A stretch of DNA of 64,000 nt from Ambrosia x helenae (lineage: Eukaryota; Streptophyta; Magnoliopsida; Asterales; Asteraceae): the NCBI GenBank assembly GCA_030844895.1, contig CM061231.1:89004706-89068705 (forward strand). The letters run 5' to 3'. Shown piece by piece: positions 34,571-46,842 of this stretch. Under the pieces are notes generated by a model. It saw only the letters and a list, made by a program, of their open reading frames with translations. It made no database searches and was not told the origin of the DNA. Position 1 is the first letter of the stretch; each line of letters starts with the position of its first letter. The translations under genes were made by a program, and so were the position numbers.

Positions 34571-35120
34571 TATCTCACCAAATAACTAGGTTAAACAAAT
34601 AATTATTTTCGAAACCAAACATAGGCAACTAAACCATAATACAACCATTTTTTTACCCACAAATATCTCATCAGATAACTTGTTAAACAACAAGCAATCA
34701 CTGGCAAAGCCAATCAAACAAAATCACAACTTCACCACAAATGTCAAATGGGTCACTTTCTAACTACAAATTGAGCACATAACTCAGCTGTTACCATCAT
34801 CAAAATAATTATATTATTCACATAAAGAAGAGAGTAAATGCACACATCTCACAATTCATCATCAAATGGGTCACTTTCTAACTTCATATATAACACAGAA
34901 CTCAACTGTTATCATAATATTATTCACATAAAGAAGAGAGTAAATGCACAAATATTTCAACCCAAATTGAAAACAAACAAGAACATGGGTTTTGAATGTT
35001 ACCTTATCTTTAACGATAATATTATAATTGGAGATTTAAATAGTAAAGAAAACACCTAATATTTTTTAACGAAGACTATGGATTGGAAGAGAAAAGGGTT
35101 ATCAAGACCAGGGTTTTTGT

Positions 35121-35801
35121 AGTTTGGAGAAATTGCACAAACGGTACCTGTTGTATTGGTAGAATAATATGTTTGGTATGTAAAATATATAAGAGACAAC
35201 TTTAAACCTTCTGCTATTATTAAATAAGTTGAGAGTGTAGTATTTTGTGAAGTTATGCAAAAAAAAAATGTGTTTTTAATATGTTTCTTTGCAAAGGTAC
35301 GAGGTGATGTTGTTTACATTATTAGGATGTTGGTTTTGTAAGAGAGTCCTTCGAGCACTACTAAAAGATTGGATTTGATTTATGTTGTGAGCGAAAAAGG
35401 CTGACATTACCCTTGTCACATCCTTGTGATGAATCTTCGGATTTATTTTATTGGTTTTTCGGTACCGGTATTTGAATGTAGAAATCGGTAAATACCGATA
35501 CCAAAAAACCAAAAATGTGGGTACCGGTAGTGGTACCGAAAATGATTTGGTAGTGAAACCGAAATTGATTCGGTCCCCGATACGTGGTCTAGTGAGAGTA
35601 TAAACAGATTTGTTGTGTGTTTGGTTTTAGTAAAAACAAGTCTAAGCCCAATTTTAAATTGTATTTTTTTTCTATTTTTTAAAGTTTGACGGTTCCCAAG
35701 AGTCAAAGGTCACAATGGCCATGTCACTACGCCACCTTCTATTTCTATGTAAGTTGACAAGTTTTAAGAAATGAAAACAAGTATTCTTATTTTCAAATTT
35801 C

Positions 35802-35804
<3 letters not shown>
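35121..35804. other. TOC34 upstream region
   Basis: Likely promoter of TOC34 (read leftward). No clear TATA box was picked. Between 35455 and 35580 GGTACCGGTA-type words recur and suggest an old transposon fragment. The minus-strand ORFs here look like shadows of that repeat. Confidence 0.4.

Positions 35805-35849
<45 letters not shown>
35805..35849. repeat. (AT)n microsatellite
   Basis: About 22 AT units directly abut the left end of the inverted-repeat element. A shorter (TA)n lies at its right end (50196-50209). Confidence 0.95.
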
Positions 35850-35853
<4 letters not shown>

Positions 35854-36621
35854 GAGGTTAACATACAAAATGTGTGTTTTGTGAGAAGGGTGAAAAGACT
35901 TGTGAGGGTGACATGTGGCAATGTTTTATTTAATTCTAAAGGGTATTATAGTAATTATAACCCATTCAAGATATGGAAATTTCAATCTATAATCAATTTA
36001 TTTTTCAGGATTTTGTAATCTAATATTTTGTGTTTTAAATTCATGTTAAAATAAACATAAGAACTTATTGTGTTTTATCGAAATCGTTGTGTGTTTTAAA
36101 CTCATTTTAAACTACCAGATGAACTTATTGTGTTATATCAAAACCATGTGTTTTAGTACCACTTAATAAACATAAAACACCATTTCAATGAAACACACAA
36201 GTTAAATCGACATACAAAACACCAGATAAAGCACAAAATCCAAACAAAGATAACCCAATATTTCCTTGAAGACAAAACACACTAATTAAATCAATATACA
36301 ATACACACACTATCATGACAAAACACAAGGCTAGATTTATATGAATATAAAACACACTAATACAATATCCGAATACGGACAAAAACACAAGGCCAGATTT
36401 ATATAAACATAAAACACAATAATACAAAATCTCCTTGAGCCGATAATACCTCCGATAAAATACAACAGCAGTTCTGAAACTTGTTTTAATCGATAATCCT
36501 TGAGCCGATAATACAAAATCTCCTTGAGCCGATAATCTTTTACATTTAACAGAGAAAGAGGGGTTTTAATCGAAGAGAGATGTGACATCCGTCACTTTTC
36601 CTTTATTTTATTTTGTATATA

Positions 36622-36665
<44 letters not shown>

Positions 36666-36875
36666 TTAATAATAATAATGATAATAAAGTTGGACAACCA
36701 TCCTTCACCATTAACATAACCCAACACCAACATAACCCAAACCAAACCCACCCCTTTGAAACCCAATGAAGCCCAAACCTTTGTGGATTTTCTGAAGCCC
36801 AGTACAGCAGCAGCCCATTAAATCAGGCCCAATCCCCCTTTTGAACTGTTAAAAAAAGAAAAAAAATAATAAACG

Positions 36876-36956
36876 TTGCTGCCGGGACTCGAACCCGAGC
36901 AACAACCGGCCCAACCTTTAATACCACACGCACATCACCACTAGGCCACGAGGGGC
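36876..36956 (-). other. tRNA-like module 1 in the 5' LTR (antisense to the LTR)
   Basis: On the minus strand TGGCCTAGTGGT (36948-36937) matches the Pol III A box. GGTTCGAGTCC (36895-36885) matches the B box, with a paired T-arm around it. T-rich sequence follows at 36872-36851, a possible Pol III stop. The acceptor and anticodon arms do not pair, so it is not a real tRNA gene. Confidence 0.6.
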
Positions 36957-37238
36957 TTTTGTTTTTTATCCGATCTTCTAATTATTTATACCCAAACAGC
37001 GAACCAAGCTTGTTCTCCTCTTTCCTCTAATTCGATCGTTGCAACCAAAAAACACACCAAGGGCCTTAAAATTTGATCCAATAACACGCCAATAATCAAA
37101 TTGATTCCGGATTTTACGCACCATCATCACCTCTTCTTTCTAAAACAACATCACACGTGATTTAACGCGTTGAATTGACTAATCGCGATTTTAAAACCAT
37201 TAATAAACCTTCCAAATGAGCTCGATTGAAATCCTTAT

Positions 37239-39953
37239 TGTCACACCCTCAAATTTCCACTGCGGGGTTTATACCGCGAGGCGCATGACAAACCAGGATC
37301 CCATAGCCATAAGTCACAGGAACGAACTCTAAATGCCCAAACCATTTAGTTCGTTTTCAAAAACCAAGTTTAGTTAAGCTGCGGAAGCGTAAACCAAATT
37401 TAAACCTTTTTAAAAAACTATGCGCAAAACAATGCGCCCAAATTAAAACCATACGAAAGCATAATATATAATTTATGTGTATGCCCGAGAGCCCAAATGC
37501 AGTGAAGTGTACAGTGCTTTCTAATCCTGGCACCGGAAGCTAACTACCTGCAAAAGCATGTAAATCGTGGGTCAACAAACAATGTTGGTGAGTTCACTAG
37601 GTAAAGTAATCAGTATGTAACTGCGCTGGTTTCCAAAACCACGTAAGTAAGTAAGTTGTGTTGGTGCCCCGCACCGTGTAACCACTAATTCATCGCATGC
37701 CAAGGGTAGCTAACCCATTCATGATAACTAACCGATTATACCGAACTGCTATGTACGTGTAGCCACATAAGTGTGCCGTATGCCTGACATCATTGTCTAT
37801 CCGCAATGATAATGTTTCGTAGTTATAGTTCACGCCCGCGCTCCCCGAGCCGGTGTGAGGTTTGTAAGACCTAATAGCGCTATCAACTAATAACCCGCTT
37901 GCCAACCCTGGCAACTCATTCGGTACGTGAGGACTTACAAAATAATAGAAATGGTTCAGTTTATCAAGGACACAATTGCGAATTAGCAAAGTGACCGACC
38001 CTCATAAGGATCCATGGCATCCCAACCCGGGATGTGTAAGTAGTCCCAAACCGGACTAGAAAATGTTAAGTAAAGTGTCTCATACCTGAGACGCATGCTT
38101 TTAAGAAAAAGAGTAGTGAAACTCACCTTAGGTCGCAAGTGAAAATCCAAATTCCACAAATAGTAACGTGCTACCGACTCCCTATTACAAATGTCACTAG
38201 GTGAGTATACGTGCGTAACCAACACACCATGTAACTCGTTTATCCAAGACTTTTAAAAGTTCAAAACCGTGTAGTGACACCTAATGACTCTAAGTATGTC
38301 CTACGTATCCCGTTGGTGATCATAGCAATTATTATCAGTTTAATGCATCAAATACATCTCATACAAGTTTCCACACAAGTACATGTCAATTACACACCAC
38401 ATAGAACTCCAAATAGTCACTTAAAGACCCCGTACACAATCTGTGTTTTTAGGACAGATTGTGCGCTGTGAAAAACAATTTATTTAAAATACTTAACGAA
38501 TGAATTAGAGTCCCAAATTTTTACTGAATTTTATTTGGGATTCACTCGACAATACCTATTTTTGTTTTGTCTTCATTCCAAACACAAAAATTATAAAAAT
38601 TCGTACAACACAGCAGTGTCCAGAAAATTTCCTCAACAGGTCAATTTAGTAGGAAAATTCTTAAAAATTGTGTATTCATCCAAACGAGATGAATCCACTT
38701 GGAAAAGCTCTATTTTCCAGTATTGACCTACTGTAAATATTTCATAACCTAACTCCTTGTAAATCTCAAGTTATGACCATTTAAAGTTAGCCCAATTTAC
38801 AAATCCGAAAATCTAATATGACCCCTAATCAATTAAAATTCCAAAAACGACTCATACGGTGTCCAAAATCGATGGTTTTGCCCATTATGAAAATCTAAGA
38901 CCTTGTACATTACAATCATGAAAAGAAATCATCAAAACAATCGATTTACTAACCCGTTACAGCCCCTTCAACACGTTCAAACAGATCTGTCAGAATCTTA
39001 AACTTGCATCCCAAGTAATCTACAAACCCTAATTCTTCATAAACATCCCTAATACATGTATAACACCTATAGTACTGATTAAACACCATATTAATCATAG
39101 CAAAACACATATATTATCATATGAAAACCCTAGTCATGGCTGCTAATAACAATCATCATCATCAAATCATCAAGAACATTCAAGAACTCCTACACATGCA
39201 TGTATGCGATTTTGTATATATTATTTTTAGGGTTTTTAAAGTTTTTCAATCATTATAATTCATCAAAAATCGTAAGAACGTATACCTTGTGAAAGATTAA
39301 ACTCCCTAGAGCCTTAAAATCAAACCCGAACTAACTTGATTAGTGAAAGATTGCTTGATTGCTTGAAAACAAAGAGAGAGGGGGTGGGGGTGGTTCGCAC
39401 GGCGCAAGGGGAAGGGAAAGGGGTAGGGTTTTATCTTTTTCCTTGCCTCCTAATTGTAAAAGGGCTTTGCTTGTTCCCCAAGCAATTGGTATTAGGGCCC
39501 TTCTAGTCCATTAACTTAACCCGTTAACCATGTTCTAGCCCAATACCAGACCCAATATTATTAACCATGCTAAATTATATAAAAACCATTGTTTTTATTA
39601 TTACATAACATATCATTCATGTTGTGCACGTAATTTGCATAATCTACGCATTACCTTTCAGTTAGGCGATCATTCACAAAAACATGTAATTCACATAAGC
39701 ACGTACTTCATGTTCACCAAAATTCACTTGTATATATTATTGCTATGTATGTCACATAATTCACCAACGTTTGGGATACAGGACTCATGTGTGTGTTTAA
39801 CAAGGACTTTCCTACGTATAACATATGCTAGCATCTTCTAACATATGTTAAACCTACTTAACTAACCCTAGTTAAGTATCTAGCCATGTATGAACATGTA
39901 AGTTAACTAGAGTTCAGTAAAAAGTATTTAACCTGAAAATGCGGGGTGTCACA
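37239..39953 (-). mobile_element. Solo LTR (2,715 bp) nested in the 5' LTR
   Basis: It starts TGTCACACCC and ends GGGGTGTCACA, with the target duplication CTTAT at 37234-37238 and 39954-39958. The 3' LTR of the host element lacks it, so it arrived after the host inserted. Its internal order of landmarks (for example GTTGGTGAGTTC near the left end) suggests it lies on the minus strand and is a distant relative of the host LTR. No coding. Confidence 0.85.
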
Positions 39954-40300
39954 CTTATAAATACTCGTTTTTAATCTAATTAAACTCGCCCACAACCTCT
40001 GAAAAGAACGATAAACAGACCCCACTCTTAATTCCTCATAAACCTTCGTGATAATCAAGCATTGTTCGTTGTTAGACTTCTCGTTTGACCCGTCGTTTGA
40101 TCTCAGATTCATCTTGTAAGTTTGAATTTTTGCTTCGAAATGATTCACTAATAGTATACGAACAAAAACCCTATGGTTTCATGAGTTATTGTTTGATAAT
40201 TTGTTCAATTGGAAATCTTAGGGTTCGAATGTTTGAATTGAGGAAGATGACTACTTGAAGTCGTATACTTATTTAAAACGATCTGAGAATAATCACCAAC

Positions 40301-40383
40301 TGACCTATAGATCAGTTGGTGGTACCCTTGTTGTTTAAAGACTAGAACCGGGTTTGAACCCAGGTTCGAATCCCACAAGTGCC
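40301..40383 (+). other. tRNA-like module 2 in the 5' LTR (sense)
   Basis: TAGATCAGTTGG (40308-40319) is an A-box match with one mismatch. GGTTCGAATCC (40363-40373) is a perfect B box, 44 bases later. T8 follows at 40391-40398. The A box lies in a hairpin, CACCAACTGA paired with TCAGTTGGTG. The cloverleaf is otherwise incomplete. Confidence 0.6.
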
Positions 40384-41393
40384 AAAACAATTTTTTTTGT
40401 CTCTTTTCATTTATATAGTTAACACTTAATTTTAAAAATCGTTTTAAAATACTAAAACTATTTTATAAATTCTACAAAATTTATTTTATGTTATTCCAAT
40501 GATAAATTTTGTTGTCCAATTTTTAGTTTTTCAAAAATCATTTATTTAATATATATAATAAATATTACAAGTTTATTCATTTATAATTGTAAAATTCAAT
40601 AAAAATATCTAAACGATTTTATAAAATTCCACAAAAATTATCCTAAACTTGTACAACCATAAACATTTCAGAAATAATTTTTATTTCTGAAAAACCATTC
40701 GTTTTGTATTTTTAATTAATTTTTGTTATTTTTAATCATAAATAATTCATAATAAATTCTTTTTTCAATATTTTTGTACCAAAATTTTACATAAATTATT
40801 TCTATTCATTTGGAACAGAAATACAATTTTTAATTCCAGAATTCTTTAATTTTAATATTTTTAGATATTAAAGTCATATTTTGACAATTTGAAATAAATA
40901 GATTAAATATTCTATTTTCAAGAAAATAATTTTATAAAAATTATTTTCATACTTAAAACCCTATATTGTGACCACTTTAAATTTAAAATTTACAAAAAGA
41001 CTTTTTGTTTATTTAATTATCAAATTTCTCTTATTTATTGAACGTTTAATTTATTAATCAAACGAATACTTATCCCCAATTCGGAACCCTAGAAAATACT
41101 TATAGACTAGATAGACTTAGACTTATTTGTTACATTATACATAGGGTGATACTTGGCAACGTTAGAATACACTTATTCAATTACACAAGACTTACCACCT
41201 TGCTAAGGTGAGTATTACTTATCCCCTTTTTCGCTTTTACAACTTTTGGGGTGATTCATGCACAAGTATACAAAACTTTCATATTCACTTACACATACAT
41301 TTTATTCATTTACAATTCATATACGTGTCTTGATTATCTTTGTGCTTATGTTTGAACATGAACGTAGCTTACATACAAAATCATACATTTAGT

Positions 41394-41535
41394 CATAACT
41401 TATGTTATGGTGCTCTTTACAAACAGACATAACTTATGTTATGGTGCTCATTTAGACGTAACTTATCTTACGGTACTCATTTAGACATAACTTATGTTAT
41501 GGTGCTCTTTTGGACTCACACGTGTTGAGGTGCTC
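41394..41535 (+). repeat. Palindrome array in the 5' LTR, five units
   Basis: Four units of the form CATAACTTATGTTATG or CGTAACTTATCTTACG, each followed by GGTGCTC or a variant, are spaced about 34 bp. A fifth palindrome, CTCACACGTGTTGAG, is also followed by GGTGCTC. Confidence 0.85.
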
Positions 41536-41932
41536 ATTATCAATTTCATGGTACAAACTTTACATTTGATCTTTGTCTTGTTTGGTTACTTGCGTGTTTA
41601 CATAATGCCTTGGTGATACTAGACACATGAATTGTACTACCTTTTCAAACTTATACTATATGTACAAAGCTAAGTAGTACTCACCAACATCATATGTTGA
41701 CAAAATTATTTTCGTGCATGTTTCAGGATAAGCTGCTTGACGCTTCACATAGGACTTTGGACTTAGATTAAATTAATCAATTATCCTTATTTTTGTTGTC
41801 TTGTATTTAATTTCACATGTTGTAAAACAATATTCAATAATCATATATTTACATTTTAGTACCATGAGCTTTTGAACAATCGTCACTACGTGGCACCTCG
41901 ATGATTCCGCCATCGGTTGGGGTGTTACAGAT

Positions 41933-41944
41933 TGGTATCAGAGC
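41933..41944 (+). other. Primer-binding site, gag-only copy A
   Basis: TGGTATCAGAGC, complementary to the 3' end of plant initiator tRNA-Met, lies three bases after the 5' LTR end. Confidence 0.9.
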
Positions 41945-42643
41945 CATGGTTATAGGGAATTAGGTTATTAGATAAAATGGCCTAGACTATAACCGAACTT
42001 TAACCTTCATGCATAATATTTCCTAAATTACCTCACCCCTCATTTCCCTCTACTTTCCTTCTTCTATCTTTCCATTCTTCTCTCTCTCCATTCTTCTCAT
42101 CTTTCATCATGGTGCATAGAAATGGTGTCCTACAGGGAGTAGAAAGTTTACATCATCATGGAACGGGAGCAGTACCTTTTATGAAGACACTCTTAGACAT
42201 AATGCCTACTCTTATTGTGCTCCTTCAAAGTTGTTGAGCTTTAATGAGTGTGATAGAACACGTGCAATCTGGAAGGGTGGACGCCTGTACACTGGGTTTT
42301 CTGGCATAGGCAAGCATAGCGCATAAATCCAATAACGGACCTGTTATGCTTACCTGGGGATTCCTGGAGTGAGTGTCCACTTATAGGCTAAAGCATGTCT
42401 TCTTTGATCACCATTGGGTTCAATTCCGTTGAAAAGTCAACGTTCTTGTTGGGCTTTACAGCTAGACAAGGGCACTCCAAGCATTTTATGCAAGTTTTTC
42501 AATAATACTCTCTCGTTTCATATACAACATTTCGTGTTTCATGATTTTCATATATTGCTTACAAGTTCATACCTTCATAATCATCTGTACGGTTATACAC
42601 TTACATTTTCTAATCTCATGATTATTCATTGACTACCTCATAG
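41945..42643 (+). other. Leader between primer site and gag
   Basis: About 700 bp of untranslated leader without a long ORF in frame with gag. It is closely matched by 61892-62581 in copy B. Conserved length and sequence suggest packaging or translation signals, but none can be named. Confidence 0.6.
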
Positions 42644-44351
42644 ATGTCTGCCCGCCGCATGCTCCGTGATGCCAGCCAACGTCCTGTTCGTGCTTCTGGA
42701 CAACGTTCTGATCGTCGCCTCGCATCTTTAGTCGCCGAGCAAATTGCTGCAGTGATCCCAAACCTTGTTAGTGAGATAACCCAGAATAGTAACAGTGCCA
42801 ACACAGGGAGTACGACTCAATTTCGGTGCACTTTCAAACACTTTAACTCCTGCAACCCCACAAAATTCACTGGTGAGGAGGGTGCTACTGGCCTCCTCCA
42901 ATGGTTTGAAAGCATGGAGAGCACCTTTGTGAACAGTGAATGTCCTGATGAACTCCGTGTTCGCTATGCTACTAGTGTCCTTCAAAAGGGGGCGCTAACC
43001 TAGTGGAATGGCGAAAAGCGCAATCGGGGCTCTGATATTGCATTATCTTTGTCTTGGGCTGAGGTTAAGGAACTCATGATCGCAAAATTTTGCCCTAGGA
43101 ACGAAATCAGGAAACTGGAGGATGAGTTTCGTGAGCTCAAACAAGACAGTGGAGAGAATCTTGCGTACAATACCCGATATCATGAACTTAGCATATTGGT
43201 TCCACACATGGTCACCCCGGTCTCTCGAGCAATCGAGAAATATATCGAGGGATTACCTGACCTGATACAAGACGTAGTCACTGGAAGCAAATCTACTACG
43301 GTGGAAGAAGCCATCCAGCTTGCAGTCACTTTAACAGACAAACACGTAAGGAAAGGAAACTTGGTTAGGAAGGGCACCAAGACGTTTGCTGAGAAAACCA
43401 CCCATGTTGTTGAACAATCTAAGACTATTTTAGCAAAGGCCGCCACTACTGCTTCGAACTCTAAGAAGCGAATGGGCGATAATCAGAACCAAGCTGTTGT
43501 GGATCCTGTGACTCAACCCCCTATCAAGAAAGCCTACACGGGAATCCATCCTCAATGCAACACTTGCAAGTATCATCACCCTGCAAATCTTCCATGCCGT
43601 CAATGCACTAGATGTGGAAGGTTTGGACACTTTGTCACCACTTGTCGTGCAACGGTTAGGACACAAGATAATCATCAAACAACTGCCCAGGAACCACTAC
43701 AGATTACTTAGGGCTGGCATAACAGGTTACACGAACCTGTTAAGACACGAACCTGTTAAGACACGAACACGAAACTTGTAAACACGAACACGACACGAAA
43801 TCTAATCGTGTCATTATTTTTCAAACACGAACACGAACCTGTGTATAACAGGTTAACACGATAAGACACGACAAGACACGATAAGGAACACCTAGTAAAA
43901 TAAGTTAACACGACAAGACACGATAAGACACGACAAGACACAATAAGACACGATAAGACACAATAAGACACGATAAAAAACACGATAAGACACGATAAGA
44001 CCTGTTAAGACACGTACACGATAAGACACGAACACGAAACATGTAAACACGAACACGACACGAAAATAAACAGGTCTTAACGTGTCGACCTGTTATAAAC
44101 ACGAAACATGTTAAGGCCAAACACGAAACCTGTTAAAATCGTGTAGGTTCGTGTCAGGTTATCGTGTTCGTGTCTAAATTGCCAGCCCTAAGATTACTAA
44201 CGGTCGGGCATGTTATCATTGTAGAGACCCTAACCACATGCGACCTCAATGCCCTAAATTGAATAATGTAAACCTGGTGGCACATGGACGAGCTTTCAAT
44301 ATCAATAGCAACGAAGCAAACGGTCAGGATGACGTTAATCCCACTGGTTAA
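42644..44351 (+). pseudogene. gag of gag-only copy A, one stop and a MITE insertion
   Basis: It starts MSARRMLRDASQ and has a Ty3/gypsy-type Retrotrans_gag core (WFESMES..., KFCPRNEI..., YIEGLPDLIQ). A first CCHC knuckle CTRCGRFGHFVTTC lies near 43605-43650, and a second, CYHCRDPNHMRPQC, just after the MITE (about 44210-44255). A TAG at 43001-43003 replaces a Trp codon present in copy B. The 482-bp hAT MITE (43709-44190) sits between the two zinc knuckles. Without these two changes it would match the 405-residue protein of copy B in length. The normal role is nucleocapsid and particle formation. Confidence 0.9.
43709..44190. mobile_element. hAT-type MITE, 482 bp, inside gag
   Basis: The ends are TAGGGCTGGCA and TGCCAGCCCTA. 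The target duplication AGATTACT is at 43701-43708 and 44191-44198. The interior is a dense mix of ACACGATAAGACACGA-type short repeats in both orientations. Copy B of the host has a single CGATTACT at the same place (about 60830), so the empty site is visible in this window. Confidence 0.93.
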
Positions 44352-44643
44352 GCCATGGATGAAATCTTCCCAAGACTCGGGAATCCAACACTTGCGTTTT
44401 CATTTTCTTGATCCTATTATCATTTGTACCCAAATTTTGTCGCACTCATTAGCATATAACATCTAGAAATTTCCTTGCATACTATTGTGTACGAACACAG
44501 ATTGGAAATTTATCATATTTGATTATGTTTATTTTAATCGTAGAAGTTTAAAGACTCTACCTTACATTTGTTTGAAACATTTGGACTTGATTTCCATGAA
44601 AATCAAACTACTAAAAAACTTGATACTTGATCCTACAGAGCTT

Positions 44644-44647
<4 letters not shown>

Positions 44648-44691
<44 letters not shown>
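44648..44691 (+). repeat. A44 homopolymer run
   Basis: About 44 uninterrupted A's. At the same place copy B has only about five (near 60390 on the other strand). Either a microsatellite-like expansion or an assembly error. Confidence 0.9.
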
Positions 44692-44692
<1 letters not shown>

Positions 44693-44862
44693 ATCATTGT
44701 TTGTTATATGAAACTTGATTTTTCCCTTAACTTGACTATCCATTGAACATTTAATTATTCATGATACTCGTAAACTATTTCTATAGACCACTAAGATAAC
44801 ACTTACACTTAATGGTTGTAGTACTTACAAACTTGCTTGCATGTGTGTATTATCCACGCAAC

Positions 44863-46154
44863 TGTAACACCGCAACCGATGGCGGAAACATCGGGATGTC
44901 ACGTAGTGATGATTGTTCAGTAGCTCATGGTGAATAATAAATTTCATTAAATGATTTAAATAAATTACATACAATTGTTCTACAAGAATTCGTACATCAA
45001 AATGAATAATACTATGCACACATCTTCAAGCATTAACTCAAATCCTCAAGCAAATAGAACCTGAAACATGTTAAGTTGAAAATATTTTGGGTCAACAAAA
45101 GTTGGTGAGAATTACATAGGTTTTGATAATTGAATAAAATTGTTGTGCAATTCATGTGTCATGGCAATCTAGTCCATATGCGAAAACATACTAGAAGTAA
45201 ATCGAGTGCATAATCAACCTTGTTGACTGTTGTATTGTGGTACATCCCATACGCTCATGGTTCACTCGTTTAAATTGCAGTAACAAACACCCACGCAACC
45301 TTTGTAGGAGGCACGTATCCGGGTGGGATTGTCAGTCCAATAGATCTATCAATGTATACCGTTTGGCTGATGAATGTTTATGCTAGAATTGTGCTTACCC
45401 TAGTCATGTTCAAGACATAATGCAACATAGAAAAACACATAGACACATTGATGATTGAATTGCATAAATAATGTTGTAACATGTTTCACCCCAAAAACGG
45501 TGATAAATAGAAAAGGGGCTATGTAAAACTCACCTTAGCAAAATGTTATGTCTCGTGAAAAAAATAGAATAGTGTGTTGTGAATGTATGCGAGGCGAATC
45601 CCAAAGACTCAACAACGTAGCTAGTCCAAATTGAAGAAAACGAAAAAGAAAGAATATCAAGCTTCCAATTCGCCAATTACAAGAGCTTATAATCAAAGCT
45701 TCAATTGTAGAAGTAATAGACTATAGAAGAAAGGTATGAGGGAAATTTTAATCGGATTGAAACAATCGATTTAGAGGTGCAAAGTATAATGGGTCATAGG
45801 TGGGTTTTTATACTAGTTTTGGAGTCAATTAGCCATTAAAATTGGTCAACACCATAAAGTAAGGTTTTATGATGAATTGACTATTTGACTAAGACTTTGA
45901 CTGTTTGACTAAGACTTTGACTAGGACTTTATTTAAAAAAAAATTCTTGACAAGTGTATGTGTAAAAAAAAAGAATTTAGATCATATTATTATTATTATT
46001 ATTACTATTATTATATATATATATATATATAAGTTGTGAGTTAGGAAAATAAAGACTTAGGCACATTTGTATAATATTAATGATAAAGATGTAAATAAAA
46101 AAAATAAGGGCTTTTATGTATTAAAATTTGGGGAAAAAATTTTGCGATGTTACA
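44863..46154 (-). mobile_element. Solo LTR (1,292 bp) between gag and the 3' LTR
   Basis: It begins TGTAACACCGCAACCG and ends GCGATGTTACA. The target duplication GCAAC is at 44858-44862 and 46155-46159. Copy B has a single GCAAC at the same site (about 60215), the empty state. The start resembles the inverted end of the host LTR, suggesting a related but diverged family on the minus strand. Near its right end are a (TTA)n tract and an (AT)n tract (45990-46030). Confidence 0.9.
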
Positions 46155-46159
46155 GCAAC

Positions 46160-46842
46160 TCATATAAACATTTCATTTAAAGGGCTCCTCGGACGAGTGG
46201 TAGCCCATACTTAAATACCGTTATGCTTACAAGTCGTTGCAAACCAATGCAATTGACCTCGTTATTACATAGCCTCATTTCATTGATAAACGTGTTGTTG
46301 TGTCATCTTCTTGTGAAACTTATTTGCTTTAATGTGTGTTAGAAGGACATAAAACCCTAATGTAAGGTAAATTGATGATTCCGGTCCGGAACGCAATCAT
46401 AAATTTACAGGTGCGTTAGGGTAGTGTGAAATTCTATTAGAGTTTTTGGGTAGACGTCCAGTACGTTTTCAAGGTATCAAAGGTGTGGTGGGTTAGCTGC
46501 GGTACACCCTATATATAAACACTAATGATGCATTGAAAGTGAGACTGGAAGTCGAACCAGGAACAAACTCTACTCACTTGGTAGTTCACTTAGTCTTTAT
46601 ATAGTCAATCAACTTATACATTTATTTTAGGATTTCTAAAAACTTGAAGTTTAGTTTTACTAGATTCTTATTCTCCTTATTATTCGAGACGAACCTAATC
46701 CAATCCTTCACTCACACCTATCAAACCTCTTATCCAAATCATTCAAATTTTCCAAACCACGGTTACCTTAATTTTTACCCAAACATCCATAACCCTATGT
46801 TTCTAATAACTTCGGGACGAAGTTTCTAAAAGTAGGGGATGC
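46160..46842 (+). other. Non-coding tail of gag-only copy A before the 3' LTR
   Basis: Matched by about 59499-60210 of copy B in inverse orientation. No pol remnant is visible. The purine tract AGTAGGGGATGC at the end is the plus-strand primer tract. Confidence 0.75.

Larger units (their letters stand above)
33167..35120 (-). other. TOC34 5' leader region with probable leader intron
   Basis: A TTTGTTCAG acceptor lies just upstream of the start codon. A good donor, AAG|GTAACA, lies near 35003. The leader exon would be about 35003-35120, leaving a 1.8 kb intron that contains two MITEs (33272-33622 and 33951-34570). The rest is AT-rich without coding signal, with two copies of a TCACATAAAGAAGAGAGTAA segment near 34818 and 34924. 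Transcript data are needed to confirm the leader exon. Confidence 0.45.
36581..41929 (+). repeat. 5' LTR of gag-only copy A, containing a nested solo LTR
   Basis: It begins TGTGACATCCGTCACTTTTCC and ends GGTGTTACA. Without the insert (37239-39953 plus one CTTAT) it is about 2.63 kb and closely matches 46843-49462. It carries two tRNA-like modules, a (TAA)n tract near 36625 and a palindrome array near 41394-41535. Confidence 0.9.

Noticed and set aside
36185..36588. Minus-strand Cys/Tyr/Leu-rich ORFs that look membrane-like
   Set aside because: Repeat-derived, low-complexity translation of the inverted-repeat element.
36876..36956. Real tRNA gene
   Set aside because: A and B boxes and T-arm fit, but acceptor and anticodon arms do not pair.
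40205..40390. 61-codon minus-strand ORF repeated at 47737-47922
   Set aside because: Antisense of the tRNA-like LTR module; repetition comes from the LTR pair, not a gene.
43756..44120. Minus-strand ORFs rich in Val-Ser-Tyr-Arg repeats
   Set aside because: Translation of the short tandem repeats of the hAT MITE.
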